The notes under the pieces were generated by a model. That model saw only the letters and a program-made list of their open reading frames with translations, did no database searches and was not told the DNA's origin. Below, piece after piece: positions 1 to 8,023 of a stretch of DNA of 50,816 bases. A program made the translations under genes and the position numbers. Position 1 is the first letter of the stretch, and each line of letters begins with the position of its first letter. The DNA is taken from contig JANLQP010000070.1 in the NCBI GenBank assembly GCA_031367895.1, positions 1 through 50,816 on the forward strand, in the 5' to 3' direction. The DNA comes from Ga0077555 sp031367895. Lineage in GTDB: Bacteria; Pseudomonadota; Alphaproteobacteria; Rhizobiales; Hyphomicrobiaceae.

Positions 1-48
1 CGCATGGCCGTACTCGAGGCACTCGCGCGGAATCTGCCGAACCATTGA
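1..48 (+). CDS. pyrB: Aspartate carbamoyltransferase, C-terminal end (partial)
   Basis: The first 15 codons before the TGA read RMAVLEALARNLPNH. This resembles the C-terminus of catalytic-chain aspartate carbamoyltransferases, which often end in a VRMAVLEAL-type helix. The assignment leans on context: in rhizobia pyrB sits directly upstream of the pyrC-like gene found here at 294. The enzyme joins carbamoyl phosphate and aspartate in the first committed step of pyrimidine synthesis. Only the tail is visible, so no catalytic residue can be checked. Confidence 0.7.
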   Translation, partial: RMAVLEALARNLPNH

Positions 49-99
49 GGAGTAGCAGCAGCGGCGGCCGGATGTGGAGGCTGCAATGGCGGAGTGATG

Positions 100-250
100 T
101 CGGTTGGGTTGGCGCGGTTGCTTGGGCCTACGTCGGGCACGGCGGTGGCTCCGCGCGTAACCATCATCGGTCGGCACGAAATCGTTGGGTTGCGCCGGTA
201 TGGGCGCAGAGACCACGATGCCGACTTGTGGCCGGCTAACCCAACCTACA
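100..250. repeat. Degenerate GGTTGGGTT-type intergenic repeat
   Basis: The 245-base spacer between pyrB and the pyrC-like gene has no convincing gene. It holds GGTTGGGTT at 102-110 and its exact reverse complement AACCCAACC at 238-246. A further GTTGGGTTGCGCC lies at 184-196, echoing GGGTTGGCGCGG at 106-117. Interspersed elements built from GTAGGTTGGGTTAGC and its complement occur in many proteobacteria, and this looks like a decayed copy. The spacer also splits two genes that are usually close together. Confidence 0.4.
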
Positions 251-293
251 GCCTACAGCCGCGACTGAGAGCCGGAGTACAGGAACAACCCCC

Positions 294-1613
294 ATGAAAC
301 GCGCAACTGACGCCAAGGGCACCGTCTTCATCAACGCGCGTCTGGTCGATCCGGCGTCGAACCGCGACGAGCCCGGCGGCCTGCTGGTGCGCGACGGGCT
401 GATCGCCGATTTCGGCGGGCATCTGCGCCGCAACGCGCCCGACGATGCCGAGGTGATCGATTGCCAGGGCCACGTGCTGTCGCCGGGGCTGATCGATTGC
501 CAGGTGTTCACCGGCGATCCAGGCCAGGAGCACCGCGAGACACTGAAAACGGCGAGCTTTGCGGCGGCGGCCGGCGGCGTCACCACGATCGTGTGCATGC
601 CCGATACCGAGCCGGTGATCGATCAGGTGGCGCTGGTCGATTATGTGCAGCGCCGCGCGCGCGAACGCGCCATCGTCAACGTGCACATCATGGGTGCGGT
701 GACGCGCGGCTTGATGGGCGAGGAACTGGCCGAAATCGGCCTACTGCAGCGCGCCGGCGCCGTCGCCTTCACCAATGGCAAGTCGTCGATCGGCAATACG
801 CGCGTGATGCGCAATGCGCTGCTCTACGCCAAAGACTTCGGCGCACTCATCGTGCACCACACCGAGGACCCCTACCTGACGCCCGGCGCCTCGATGAACT
901 CCGGCGAGGTGGCAACGCGCCTCGGCCTGCCCGGTGTGCACAAGATGGCCGAGGTGATCGTCGTCGAGCGCGACGTGCGCCTCGTCGAGATCACTGGCGC
1001 GCGCTATCACGCGGCGACGATCTCCTGCCGCGAAAGCCTCGATGCGATTCGCTCAGCCAAGGCCAAGAAGCTCAGCGTGACCTGCGGCGTTTCGATCAAT
1101 CATCTGACGCTGAACGAGGGCGACATCGGCCCTTACCGCACGTTCTTCCGCATCCGCCCGCCGCTGCGCGCCGAGGAGGACCGGACCGCACTTGTGCGCG
1201 GGTTGGCGGCCGGCGACATCGACGTCGTCGTTTCCAGCCACGACCCGCAGGACGCCGATGTCAAGCGGCGCCCGTTCGCGGAAGCGGCGGACGGCGCGGT
1301 CGGCCTCGAGACGCTGCTCCCGGCGGCACTGCGCCTCGTCCATAGCGGCGATGTCAGTCTGCTGGCGCTGCTGCGCGCCATGACGATCAATCCGGCGAAA
1401 CTGCTGGGCTTGCCCGGTGGCCGCATCGAGAAGGGTGCGCCCGCCGATCTCACGCTGTTCGACCCGAACGTGCCCTGGGTCGTGGACCGCGACCTGTTGC
1501 GCTCGCGCTCGAAGAACTCGCCGTTCGACGAGCAGCGCATCCAGGGCCGCGTGCTGCGGACCATGGTTGCCGGCAAAACGGTATACCAGTACGGTGTCGA
1601 TGTGCGCACCTGA
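294..1613 (+). CDS. pyrC: Dihydroorotase-like protein PyrC' (probably non-catalytic)
   Basis: This 439-residue amidohydrolase-fold protein matches the class I dihydroorotases of rhizobia. Visible family blocks are PGQEHRETL (76-84), GGVTTIVCMPDT, the HHTEDP block, SINHLTLNEGDIG and GLETLLPAAL. The metal-binding HxH after the first strand is missing: residues 68-72 read DCQVF, so both His positions are Gln70 and Phe72. The catalytic TDHAPH block is SSHDPQ, putting Ser315 where Asp is expected. Inactive PyrC' proteins of this kind are known to pair with and support aspartate carbamoyltransferase in Pseudomonas-type enzymes, so I infer a structural role with PyrB. A separate active dihydroorotase would then be needed elsewhere. 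The ATG follows AGGAAC. The downstream plsY starts 30 bases after the stop. Confidence 0.85.
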   Translation: MKRATDAKGTVFINARLVDPASNRDEPGGLLVRDGLIADFGGHLRRNAPDDAEVIDCQGHVLSPGLIDCQVFTGDPGQEHRETLKTASFAAAAGGVTTIVCMPDTEPVIDQVALVDYVQRRARERAIVNVHIMGAVTRGLMGEELAEIGLLQRAGAVAFTNGKSSIGNTRVMRNALLYAKDFGALIVHHTEDPYLTPGASMNSGEVATRLGLPGVHKMAEVIVVERDVRLVEITGARYHAATISCRESLDAIRSAKAKKLSVTCGVSINHLTLNEGDIGPYRTFFRIRPPLRAEEDRTALVRGLAAGDIDVVVSSHDPQDADVKRRPFAEAADGAVGLETLLPAALRLVHSGDVSLLALLRAMTINPAKLLGLPGGRIEKGAPADLTLFDPNVPWVVDRDLLRSRSKNSPFDEQRIQGRVLRTMVAGKTVYQYGVDVRT

Positions 1614-1643
1614 CGCGCGCGTTACCGCCGAGCGAACGAGCCC

Positions 1644-2297
1644 ATGTCGTCCAATCAGCTGTTGCCGGTGCTGCTCTCCCTGGGCGTCGGCTATCTCATG
1701 GGATCGGTGCCGTTCGGCCTGCTGCTGACAAAGGCCGCGGGCCTCGGCGACGTGCGCAAGATCGGCTCCGGCAACATCGGCGCAACAAACGTGCTGCGCA
1801 CTGGCAACAAGGGCCTCGCTGCGGCGACGTTGCTGCTCGACATGCTGAAGGGCACGGCGGCGGTGCTCCTCGCCTGGTACTTTCTCGCCCCACAGTTCAG
1901 CGGCAACTCCGACGCCATCCCTGGCCACATGGTTTCTGCCGTAGTCCGCCCCTGGGTGGCGGGGCTTGGCGCGATCCTCGGTCACGTCTTCCCGGTTTGG
2001 CTCGGCTTCAAAGGCGGCAAGGGTGTCGCCACCTACATCGGCGTGCTGCTCGGGGCGGCACCGATCGGCGCGGCGGTTTTCTGCGGTGTCTGGCTGGCGA
2101 CTGCTTTGTTGACCCGCTACTCGTCGTTGTCGGCTCTGATCGCGACGCTGGCAACCTTCGTCTACTTCATGGCCTATGGCGGCCCGTTCGTGGTGCCGAT
2201 CCTCGCCGTCATGTCGGCGTTGCTGTTCTGGAAGCACCGCGAGAACATCCAGCGGTTGGTCGCTGGCAAAGAGAGCCGGATCGGCGCCAAAGGTTGA
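1644..2297 (+). CDS. plsY: Glycerol-3-phosphate acyltransferase PlsY
   Basis: The 217-residue membrane protein transfers an acyl group from acyl-phosphate to the 1-position of glycerol 3-phosphate, the first step of phospholipid synthesis. The PlsY signatures are clear: an early YLMGSVPFGLLL segment, GSGNIGATNVLR (the phosphate-binding loop), and HVFPVWLGFKGGKGVAT (acyl-phosphate and glycerol-phosphate contacts). Five or so hydrophobic segments fit the family topology. Length is slightly above the usual 200 or so because of a short insertion near residues 80-100. The ATG at 1644 is 30 bases past the pyrC-like stop, and dprA starts 34 bases after the plsY stop, so the three genes probably form one operon. 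Confidence 0.93.
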   Translation: MSSNQLLPVLLSLGVGYLMGSVPFGLLLTKAAGLGDVRKIGSGNIGATNVLRTGNKGLAAATLLLDMLKGTAAVLLAWYFLAPQFSGNSDAIPGHMVSAVVRPWVAGLGAILGHVFPVWLGFKGGKGVATYIGVLLGAAPIGAAVFCGVWLATALLTRYSSLSALIATLATFVYFMAYGGPFVVPILAVMSALLFWKHRENIQRLVAGKESRIGAKG

Positions 2298-2331
2298 CGG
2301 TCGAGGGTATTCAGGTCGGGAGACGCGCACC

Positions 2332-3492
2332 GTGACGGCAGCCCCGCTCCCGCAAGCAGCTCTCGACGACGTCCAGCGCCTCGCGTGCCTACGGCTGATA
2401 CGCTCCGAGAACGTCGGACCGGTCACATTTCGCGAACTGATCAACCACTACGGCGGCGCGACGGCCGCGATCGAGGCCTTGCCCGAGCTGTCGCGAAAAG
2501 CCGGAAGGGGACGCCCGATCCGGATCTGCCCGCGCGACCAAGCTGAAGCGGAGTTGGAGGCGGCCGCGCGGATCGGCGCCCGCCCGGTGTTCACGATCGA
2601 GCCGAGTTATCCGACGGCGCTCGCGCATGTCGATGTGCCGCCACCGATGCTCTACGTGAAGGGCCGGGGTGAGCTGTTGGCGAAGCCGATGGTGGCGATC
2701 GTCGGCGCCCGCAACGGCTCGGCGGCAGGTTTGAAGCTGACGCGGCACTTCGCGACGCAGCTCGGTGCGGCTGGGTTCGTGGTGGCTTCGGGCCTCGCCC
2801 GTGGCATCGATGGTGCCGCGCACGAGGCCTCGCTTGCGACCGGCACGGTGGCGGTTCTGGCCGGCGGCATCGATTTCATTTATCCGCCGGAGCATGCCAA
2901 CCTCTACGCCCGCATTGGAGCCGAGGGTTGCCTGCTGAGTGAGCAGCCACCGGGCTTCCAACCGCGCGGCCAGGACTTCCCGCGTCGCAACCGGATTATT
3001 TCAGGCATTTCGTTGGCGACTGTGATCGTCGAGGCCGCGCACCGCTCCGGCAGCCTTATCACCGCGCGGATGGCAGCCGAGCAAGGGCGCCTGGTACTGG
3101 CCGTTCCCGGGCATCCGCTCGATCCGCGCGCGGAGGGCACCAACGGTCTGATCAAGCGCGATGGCGCCACGATGGTCACCGAGGCGAACGATGTCCTGGA
3201 GGCTATCGCGACGCAGGTGGATCCGGGTCGCATGCCGGCACCCGCGCCGGTCCGCACGCGCACGCACCTGCGGGAGCGCCAGGCGATTGGCGACACGCTC
3301 ACCGGCGATCCGGGGGAACGGGTGCTCAGCGCGCTGGGGCCAGCACCCGTCGAGATCGATGAACTCGTTCGCGCCACCGGTCTTGCTGTTCAGGACGTTC
3401 GTGCCGTCCTGCTCGAGATGGCACTCGCGGGGCGTGTCGAGTTCCACGGTCGCCAGCTCGTTTCGCTTGATTCAAACAAAAACGAAGAGTGA
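2332..3492 (+). CDS. dprA: DNA-processing protein DprA
   Basis: DprA binds incoming single-stranded DNA and loads RecA during transformation; many non-competent bacteria also keep it. I start it at the GTG at 2332, preceded by GGGAG nine bases upstream, giving 386 residues; the open frame extends upstream only by running into plsY. The N-terminal helix-hairpin-like region (about 10-70) is followed by a Rossmann-like DNA-binding domain. That domain shows VAIVGARNGS, ASGLARGIDGAAHEA, GGIDFIYPPEH, FPRRNRIISG and SGSLITARMAAEQGR. The C-terminal 60 residues resemble the DprA winged helix (APVEIDELVRATGL). The stop codon abuts the stop of a convergent small gene. Confidence 0.95.
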   Translation: MTAAPLPQAALDDVQRLACLRLIRSENVGPVTFRELINHYGGATAAIEALPELSRKAGRGRPIRICPRDQAEAELEAAARIGARPVFTIEPSYPTALAHVDVPPPMLYVKGRGELLAKPMVAIVGARNGSAAGLKLTRHFATQLGAAGFVVASGLARGIDGAAHEASLATGTVAVLAGGIDFIYPPEHANLYARIGAEGCLLSEQPPGFQPRGQDFPRRNRIISGISLATVIVEAAHRSGSLITARMAAEQGRLVLAVPGHPLDPRAEGTNGLIKRDGATMVTEANDVLEAIATQVDPGRMPAPAPVRTRTHLRERQAIGDTLTGDPGERVLSALGPAPVEIDELVRATGLAVQDVRAVLLEMALAGRVEFHGRQLVSLDSNKNEE

Positions 3493-3741
3493 TCAGTCCG
3501 CTCGCCGCTGGTCCCTTTGCAGCTGCGCCTCACGATAGGCAAGATCCAGCAGGCCTGCCAAGGTCGGGGTGTCCGCGCGCTCGGCCATGACCTTGAGTTC
3601 GAGCACCATGTCCGACAGATAGTCGAGGTAATCACTGCCGACTTGGGCCGTATCGATTCCGTCCTGCGCTCCCGGAAGTGCCAACGGGCTCTGGTCTTCA
3701 CCTGTCCCGCTGCCGTCCGCCTGAACTGTCCGCCGCCGCAT
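3493..3741 (-). CDS. Small conserved-looking protein of unknown function
   Basis: This 82-residue protein is read toward dprA, and the two stop codons are directly adjacent. It has no signal peptide or membrane segment. Residues from about 40 on (YLSDMVLELKVMAERA followed by a LAGLLDLAYREA helix) form two amphipathic helices, suggesting a small helical or dimeric soluble protein. The first 35 residues are polar and probably disordered. Small proteins of this look sit between dprA and topA in other Hyphomicrobiales as far as I recall, which supports it as real. The CtrA-like site at 3820 lies 80 bases upstream of its start. Function is unknown. Confidence 0.6.
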   Translation of the reverse strand: MRRRTVQADGSGTGEDQSPLALPGAQDGIDTAQVGSDYLDYLSDMVLELKVMAERADTPTLAGLLDLAYREAQLQRDQRRAD

Positions 3742-3819
3742 TCCAACGCCTCCTGGTCATGAGCCGTCCAGTGTCTTTTGTCGGAGCTCAATCTAACGGG
3801 ATCACAGATCGATTGCAAC

Positions 3820-3835
3820 TTAAAGTGGAGTTAAC
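3820..3835. promoter_or_regulatory. Candidate CtrA-binding site
   Basis: TTAA, seven bases (AGTGGAG), then TTAAC is an exact match to the alphaproteobacterial CtrA consensus TTAA-N7-TTAAC. It lies in the 234-base divergent spacer between the small gene ending at 3493 and topA. It is 79 bases from the start codon of the small gene and 141 bases from topA. Binding and the gene controlled are inferred. Confidence 0.45.
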
Positions 3836-3975
3836 GTGAATTGATGCAACCGTTCTGAAGTTTGACAGCCGCGAGTTCGTCACCCATATGCTTCGGCCCG
3901 AGAGATCATCAACGGATGCGGCACGTGGGCCGGGCCTGTCTCCCGGTCCGCACGGCGTCAACGAAACGGATTGCA

Positions 3976-6756
3976 ATGAACCTCGTCATCGTCGAATCGG
4001 CAGCCAAAGCCAAGGCCATCAACAAGTATCTGGGGCCGACCTTCAAGGTCCTGGCGAGCTATGGCCACGTGCGGGATCTCCCCTCGAAGGACGGTTCGGT
4101 CGAGCCCGACAACGATTTCGCCATGCACTGGTCGTCCGACGACGACCGGTCCAAGAAGGTGATGCGCGAGATCTCGGAGGCCGTGAAAAAGGCCGACAAG
4201 CTGATCCTGGCGACCGACCCTGATCGTGAGGGGGAAGCGATCTCCTGGCACATTCTGGAGTTGCTGACCGAGAAGAAGGTCCTGAAGAAGGGCACGCTCG
4301 TCGAGCGGGTCACCTTCAATGCCGTCACCAAGCAGTCCGTGCTCGACGCCATGAAGGCGCCGCGTCAGATCGACGTGCCGCTGGTGGACGCCTACCTCGC
4401 CCGCCGGGCGCTGGATTATCTCGTCGGCTTCAATCTGTCGCCGGTGCTGTGGCGCAAGCTTCCGGGTGCCCGTTCGGCCGGCCGTGTGCAGTCGGTTGCG
4501 CTGCGCATCATCTGCGACCGCGAACTCGAGATCGAGAAGTTCAAGACCGACGAATACTGGACGATCGTCGCCCAGCTGACGGCCATGAAGGGCGAGGCTT
4601 TCGAGGCCCGCCTGAACACGGTCGCCGGCCAGAAATTGCAACGCCTCGACATCAAGAACGAAGACTCGGCGATGGCAATGAAGGCTGCCATAGAGGGCGG
4701 CGACTTCATCGTCTCCAGCGTCGAGAAGAAGGCGACGAAGCGCAACCCTTACGCGCCGTTCGCGACCTCGACCTTGCAGATGGACGCGTCGCGCCGTCTC
4801 GGCTTTTCGGCCAAGCAGACGATGCAGGTGGCGCAGCGCCTGTATGAAGGTATCGACATCGACGGCGAGACGGTCGGCCTCATCACCTACATGCGAACCG
4901 ACGGAGTCACGATCATTCCGGAGGCGATTGCCGCCATCCGCCAGGAGATCGAGGCCGATTTCGGCAAGCGCTACGTCGCGCCGTTCGTGCGCGAGTACAA
5001 GTCGAAGGCCAAGAACGCGCAGGAAGCGCACGAGGCGATCCGCCCGACGGACGTATGTCGCAAGCCCGCCGAGGTTGCAAAGTTCCTGGACCGTGATCAG
5101 GCACGGCTCTACGAGCTGATCTGGAAGCGCTCGGTCGCGAGCCAGATGGCCTCGGCCGAGGTCGACCAGACGAGCGTGGACATCGACGTCAAGGGCCGCG
5201 ACGGTAAGCCCTACGGCCTGCGCGCCACCGGTTCGGTCGTTACGTTCGACGGCTTCCTGAAGCTCTACGAGGAAGGCCGCGACGACCGCCAGCGCGGCAT
5301 CGACAAGGGCAAGGACGACAAGAGCGACGAGGAGGACGACAGCCGCCGCCTGCCCGCCCTCGCCACCGGCGATCGTCTCAAGGACCGTGGCATCGAGGCG
5401 AATCAGCATTTCACCCAGCCGCCGCCGCGCTTCACGGAATCCTCGCTGGTCAAGCGCATGGAAGAGCTCGGCATCGGCCGGCCCTCGACCTACGCCTCGA
5501 CGATGGCGACACGGGTCGAGCGTGACTATGTCCGCATGGACAAGAAGCAGCTGATTCCGGAGGACAAGGGCCGCCTGGTGACGGGCTTCCTCGAGCAGTT
5601 CTTCAAGCGTTACGTCGAGTACGACTACACAGCCGGGCTCGAGGAAAAGCTCGATCTCATCTCCGACCACAAGCTCGACTGGAAGGACGTGCTGCGCGAG
5701 TTCTGGGTGGAGTTCACCGGCCAGATCGCCGAGACCAAGGAGCTGCGCGTCACCGAGGTGCTCGACGCGCTGAACGAGTTGCTCGGGCCGCACATCTTCC
5801 CCGACAAGGGCGATGGCAGCGACCCGCGTGCGTGCCCGGTCTGCGGCATGGACGTCGATCCGGAAAAGCGCGGCCGGCTGTCGCTGCGGACCGGCAAGTT
5901 CGGCGCGTTCATCGGCTGCAGCAACTACAAGGGCGATCCGCCGTGCCGCTTCACGCGCCAGTTCAGCCAGGGCGGCGAGGATCCGGGCGAAGCCGCCAAG
6001 GCCGACGGCAAACTGCTCGGCGTCGATCCGGAGACGGGCTTCAACGTTACGCTGCGGCTCGGCCGCTTCGGCACGTACCTGCAACTCGGCGACCAGAAGG
6101 ACTACGAGGAGGGCCAAAAGCCGAAGCGCTCCTCGATCCCGAAGGGCATCGACGCGAACAACGTCGACCTCGAGCTGGCGCTGAAGCTGTTGAGCTTGCC
6201 GCGCGAAGTCGGTGCGCATCCCGAAGACGGCAAGATGATCACGGCCGGCCTCGGCCGCTACGGGCCGTTCATCCTGCATGACGGCGCTTACGCCAACGTC
6301 GAGACGATCGAGGACGTGTTCACGGTCGGCATCAACCGCGCGGTGACCGTGCTCGCCGAGAAGAAGGCGGGCAAGGGTGGCCGCTTTGGGCGCGCAGCAC
6401 AGCGCGAGGTGTTGAAGGATCTCGGCGAGCACCCGGTCGAGGGCGGCAAGGTCGAGATCCTGAACGGCCGCTACGGGCCCTACATCACGCACAACAAGGT
6501 CAACGCCAACGTGCCGCGCGGCAAGGAGCCGGCCGAGATCACGCTCGAGCAGGCGATTGCCTTGATCGCCGAGCGCATCGCCAACGGAGGCGGTGCGAAG
6601 ACCAAGGGACGCGGCGCCAAGGCCAAAGCAAAACCGGCGAAGGCTGCAGCCAAGCCAGACACTGGCGAGACCGCCGAAATAACTGAGGCAAAGCCGAAGA
6701 AGAAAGCCGTGCCGAAGAAGAAGGCTGCAGCCCCGCGCAAGGCAGCGGCGGAGTAA
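3976..6756 (+). CDS. topA: DNA topoisomerase I
   Basis: The type IA topoisomerase relaxes negative supercoils by cutting one strand. The ATG at 3976 gives 926 residues beginning MNLVIVESAAKAKAI, the standard start of the Toprim domain; the frame is open upstream but that stretch has no homology. Visible features are ATDPDREGEAISWH (Toprim metal-binding acidic motif), RSAGRVQSVALR, and GLITYMRTDG with the active-site Tyr at 305. Further on are RFTESSLVKRMEELGIGRPSTYA, one partial zinc ribbon (CPVC near 620 with downstream CSNYKGDPPC), and three C-terminal GRYGPFI-type repeats. The protein ends in a Lys/Ala-rich tail of about 45 residues typical of alphaproteobacterial TopA, likely a DNA-binding tail. 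Confidence 0.97.
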   Translation: MNLVIVESAAKAKAINKYLGPTFKVLASYGHVRDLPSKDGSVEPDNDFAMHWSSDDDRSKKVMREISEAVKKADKLILATDPDREGEAISWHILELLTEKKVLKKGTLVERVTFNAVTKQSVLDAMKAPRQIDVPLVDAYLARRALDYLVGFNLSPVLWRKLPGARSAGRVQSVALRIICDRELEIEKFKTDEYWTIVAQLTAMKGEAFEARLNTVAGQKLQRLDIKNEDSAMAMKAAIEGGDFIVSSVEKKATKRNPYAPFATSTLQMDASRRLGFSAKQTMQVAQRLYEGIDIDGETVGLITYMRTDGVTIIPEAIAAIRQEIEADFGKRYVAPFVREYKSKAKNAQEAHEAIRPTDVCRKPAEVAKFLDRDQARLYELIWKRSVASQMASAEVDQTSVDIDVKGRDGKPYGLRATGSVVTFDGFLKLYEEGRDDRQRGIDKGKDDKSDEEDDSRRLPALATGDRLKDRGIEANQHFTQPPPRFTESSLVKRMEELGIGRPSTYASTMATRVERDYVRMDKKQLIPEDKGRLVTGFLEQFFKRYVEYDYTAGLEEKLDLISDHKLDWKDVLREFWVEFTGQIAETKELRVTEVLDALNELLGPHIFPDKGDGSDPRACPVCGMDVDPEKRGRLSLRTGKFGAFIGCSNYKGDPPCRFTRQFSQGGEDPGEAAKADGKLLGVDPETGFNVTLRLGRFGTYLQLGDQKDYEEGQKPKRSSIPKGIDANNVDLELALKLLSLPREVGAHPEDGKMITAGLGRYGPFILHDGAYANVETIEDVFTVGINRAVTVLAEKKAGKGGRFGRAAQREVLKDLGEHPVEGGKVEILNGRYGPYITHNKVNANVPRGKEPAEITLEQAIALIAERIANGGGAKTKGRGAKAKAKPAKAAAKPDTGETAEITEAKPKKKAVPKKKAAAPRKAAAE

Positions 6757-6785
6757 GGCGGAGTAAGCCGGAGTAAAATGTGCGG

Positions 6786-6920
6786 TGTCATCCTCGGGCT
6801 TGTCCCGAGGACCCATGGCGCATGGACCTCAAGCGGCGATTTGTTGCTGAAGCGTTGCAGACCATCTCGCCTACCGCGCCGGCTGCACGATGGGTGGTCG
6901 GGACGAGCCCGACCATGACA
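6786..6920. repeat. Two-hairpin interspersed repeat, copy 1
   Basis: The element begins TGTCAT and ends ATGACA. Just inside each end is a hairpin with a perfect 7-base stem and 5-base loop: CCTCGGG-cttgt-CCCGAGG at 6792-6810 and GGTCGGG-acgag-CCCGACC at 6896-6914. The two loops are inverse complements in type (CTYGT and ACRAG), so the halves are inverted copies of one unit. The core carries GCACGATGG. Copy 2 is at 32441-32526. The architecture is like BIME/REP doublets. It occupies most of the 284-base gap between topA and the permease gene and may also end topA transcription. Confidence 0.75.
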
Positions 6921-7040
6921 ACTGTTGTTTTTTGACCTGGGCCAATAAGCATCCGCCAACTGCGTTCTTGAGCCGCCTGTCCGCATGCCGCACTATGCTC
7001 GAGCCTCGAGATGTCCGAGGTGCGGCTGTGAATTGGTCCA

Positions 7041-8018
7041 ATGCGTTCGAGCCCTGCCCTCATCGACGTTGTCGGCCAGCTACGGCAACTGGCGGGTGCG
7101 GCGCATGCCCGGACCGGTAATTTCCGCCAAGCGATCCGGCAGGACTGGCAGCTTTACGTCCTGCTGGCGCCGCTGATGCTCTGGTTCGCGGTCTTTCTCT
7201 ACGCGCCGATGGGCGGGCTTGTGATTGCGTTCAAGGATTACAGCCTGTTCAAGGGCGCCGCGGGGAGTTCATGGATCGGCCTCGAAAACTTTGCCGCCCT
7301 CATTGGCGACGAGCAGTTTCATCGCGCCGTGATCAATACCCTCGCGCTCGGGCTGCTGTCGCTCATCTTCGGTTTTCCCGTGCCGATTGTGCTCGCGGTG
7401 ATGTTCAACGAGATCCGGCATTCGGGTTTTCGCCGCGTCGCGCAGACGATCGCGTATCTGCCGCACTTCATCTCGGTCGTGATCATCGCCGGCCTCGTCG
7501 TCGCCATGCTGTCGCCGTCGAACGGCGTCGTCAACGTCGTGCGCTCCGCGATGGGCCTCGAGAAGGTCTACTTTCTTACCGTGCCGGAATATTTCCGCAC
7601 CATCTACATCGGTTCCGGTATCTGGAAGGAGGCAGGCTTCGACTCGATCGTCTACCTGGCGGCGATCGCCGGCATCAATCCGGCACTGTTCGAGGCGGCG
7701 CGCATCGATGGTGCCTCGCGCCTCAATATCATCCGCTACATCACGCTGCCGGCGCTGGTACCGACGATCCTGGTGTTGCTGCTGATCAAGATCGGCCATC
7801 TGATCGAGGTCGGCTTCGAATACATCGTGCTGCTCTACCAGCCGGCGACCTACGCAACGTCGGACGTGATCGCCACCTACATCTATCGCGCCGGATTGCA
7901 GAACAGCGACTATGGGCTCGCGGCTGCAGCGGGCCTTTTCAACGCGCTGGTGGCGCTCGTGCTGGTGTGGGGTGCGAATGCGCTGAGCCGGCGGTACTCC
8001 ACCGCGGGGCTGTGGTGA
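7041..8018 (+). CDS. algM1: Alginate-type oligosaccharide ABC permease, AlgM1/LplB family
   Basis: The 325-residue inner-membrane protein carries the binding-protein-dependent permease fold. Around residues 35-75 it has the family opening (QDWQLYVLLAPLMLWFAVF, then YAPMGGLVIAFKDYSLFKG). The EAA loop that contacts the ATPase is AAIAGINPALFEAARIDGAS. About six membrane segments are evident. LplB-type permeases work with a YtcP-type partner, encoded next here with overlapping signals. Sphingomonas AlgM1 has similar length and layout, and the binding protein and lyase downstream make alginate oligosaccharides the likely substrate. The ATG at 7041 gives a hydrophilic N-terminus of about 30 residues. 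Confidence 0.9.
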   Translation: MRSSPALIDVVGQLRQLAGAAHARTGNFRQAIRQDWQLYVLLAPLMLWFAVFLYAPMGGLVIAFKDYSLFKGAAGSSWIGLENFAALIGDEQFHRAVINTLALGLLSLIFGFPVPIVLAVMFNEIRHSGFRRVAQTIAYLPHFISVVIIAGLVVAMLSPSNGVVNVVRSAMGLEKVYFLTVPEYFRTIYIGSGIWKEAGFDSIVYLAAIAGINPALFEAARIDGASRLNIIRYITLPALVPTILVLLLIKIGHLIEVGFEYIVLLYQPATYATSDVIATYIYRAGLQNSDYGLAAAAGLFNALVALVLVWGANALSRRYSTAGLW

Positions 8019-8023
8019 GCCCG

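Noticed and set aside
1053..2444. Minus-strand frame across pyrC-like, plsY and dprA
   Set aside because: It crosses three supported genes and shows no recognisable protein family.
3958..6816. A 952-codon open frame antisense to topA
   Set aside because: topA has complete family motifs; the antisense product is a low-complexity Leu/Ala/Asp/Arg shadow.
6757..7040. Small frames between topA and the permease
   Set aside because: The space is taken by the hairpin repeat; frames here have no ribosome site or family features.
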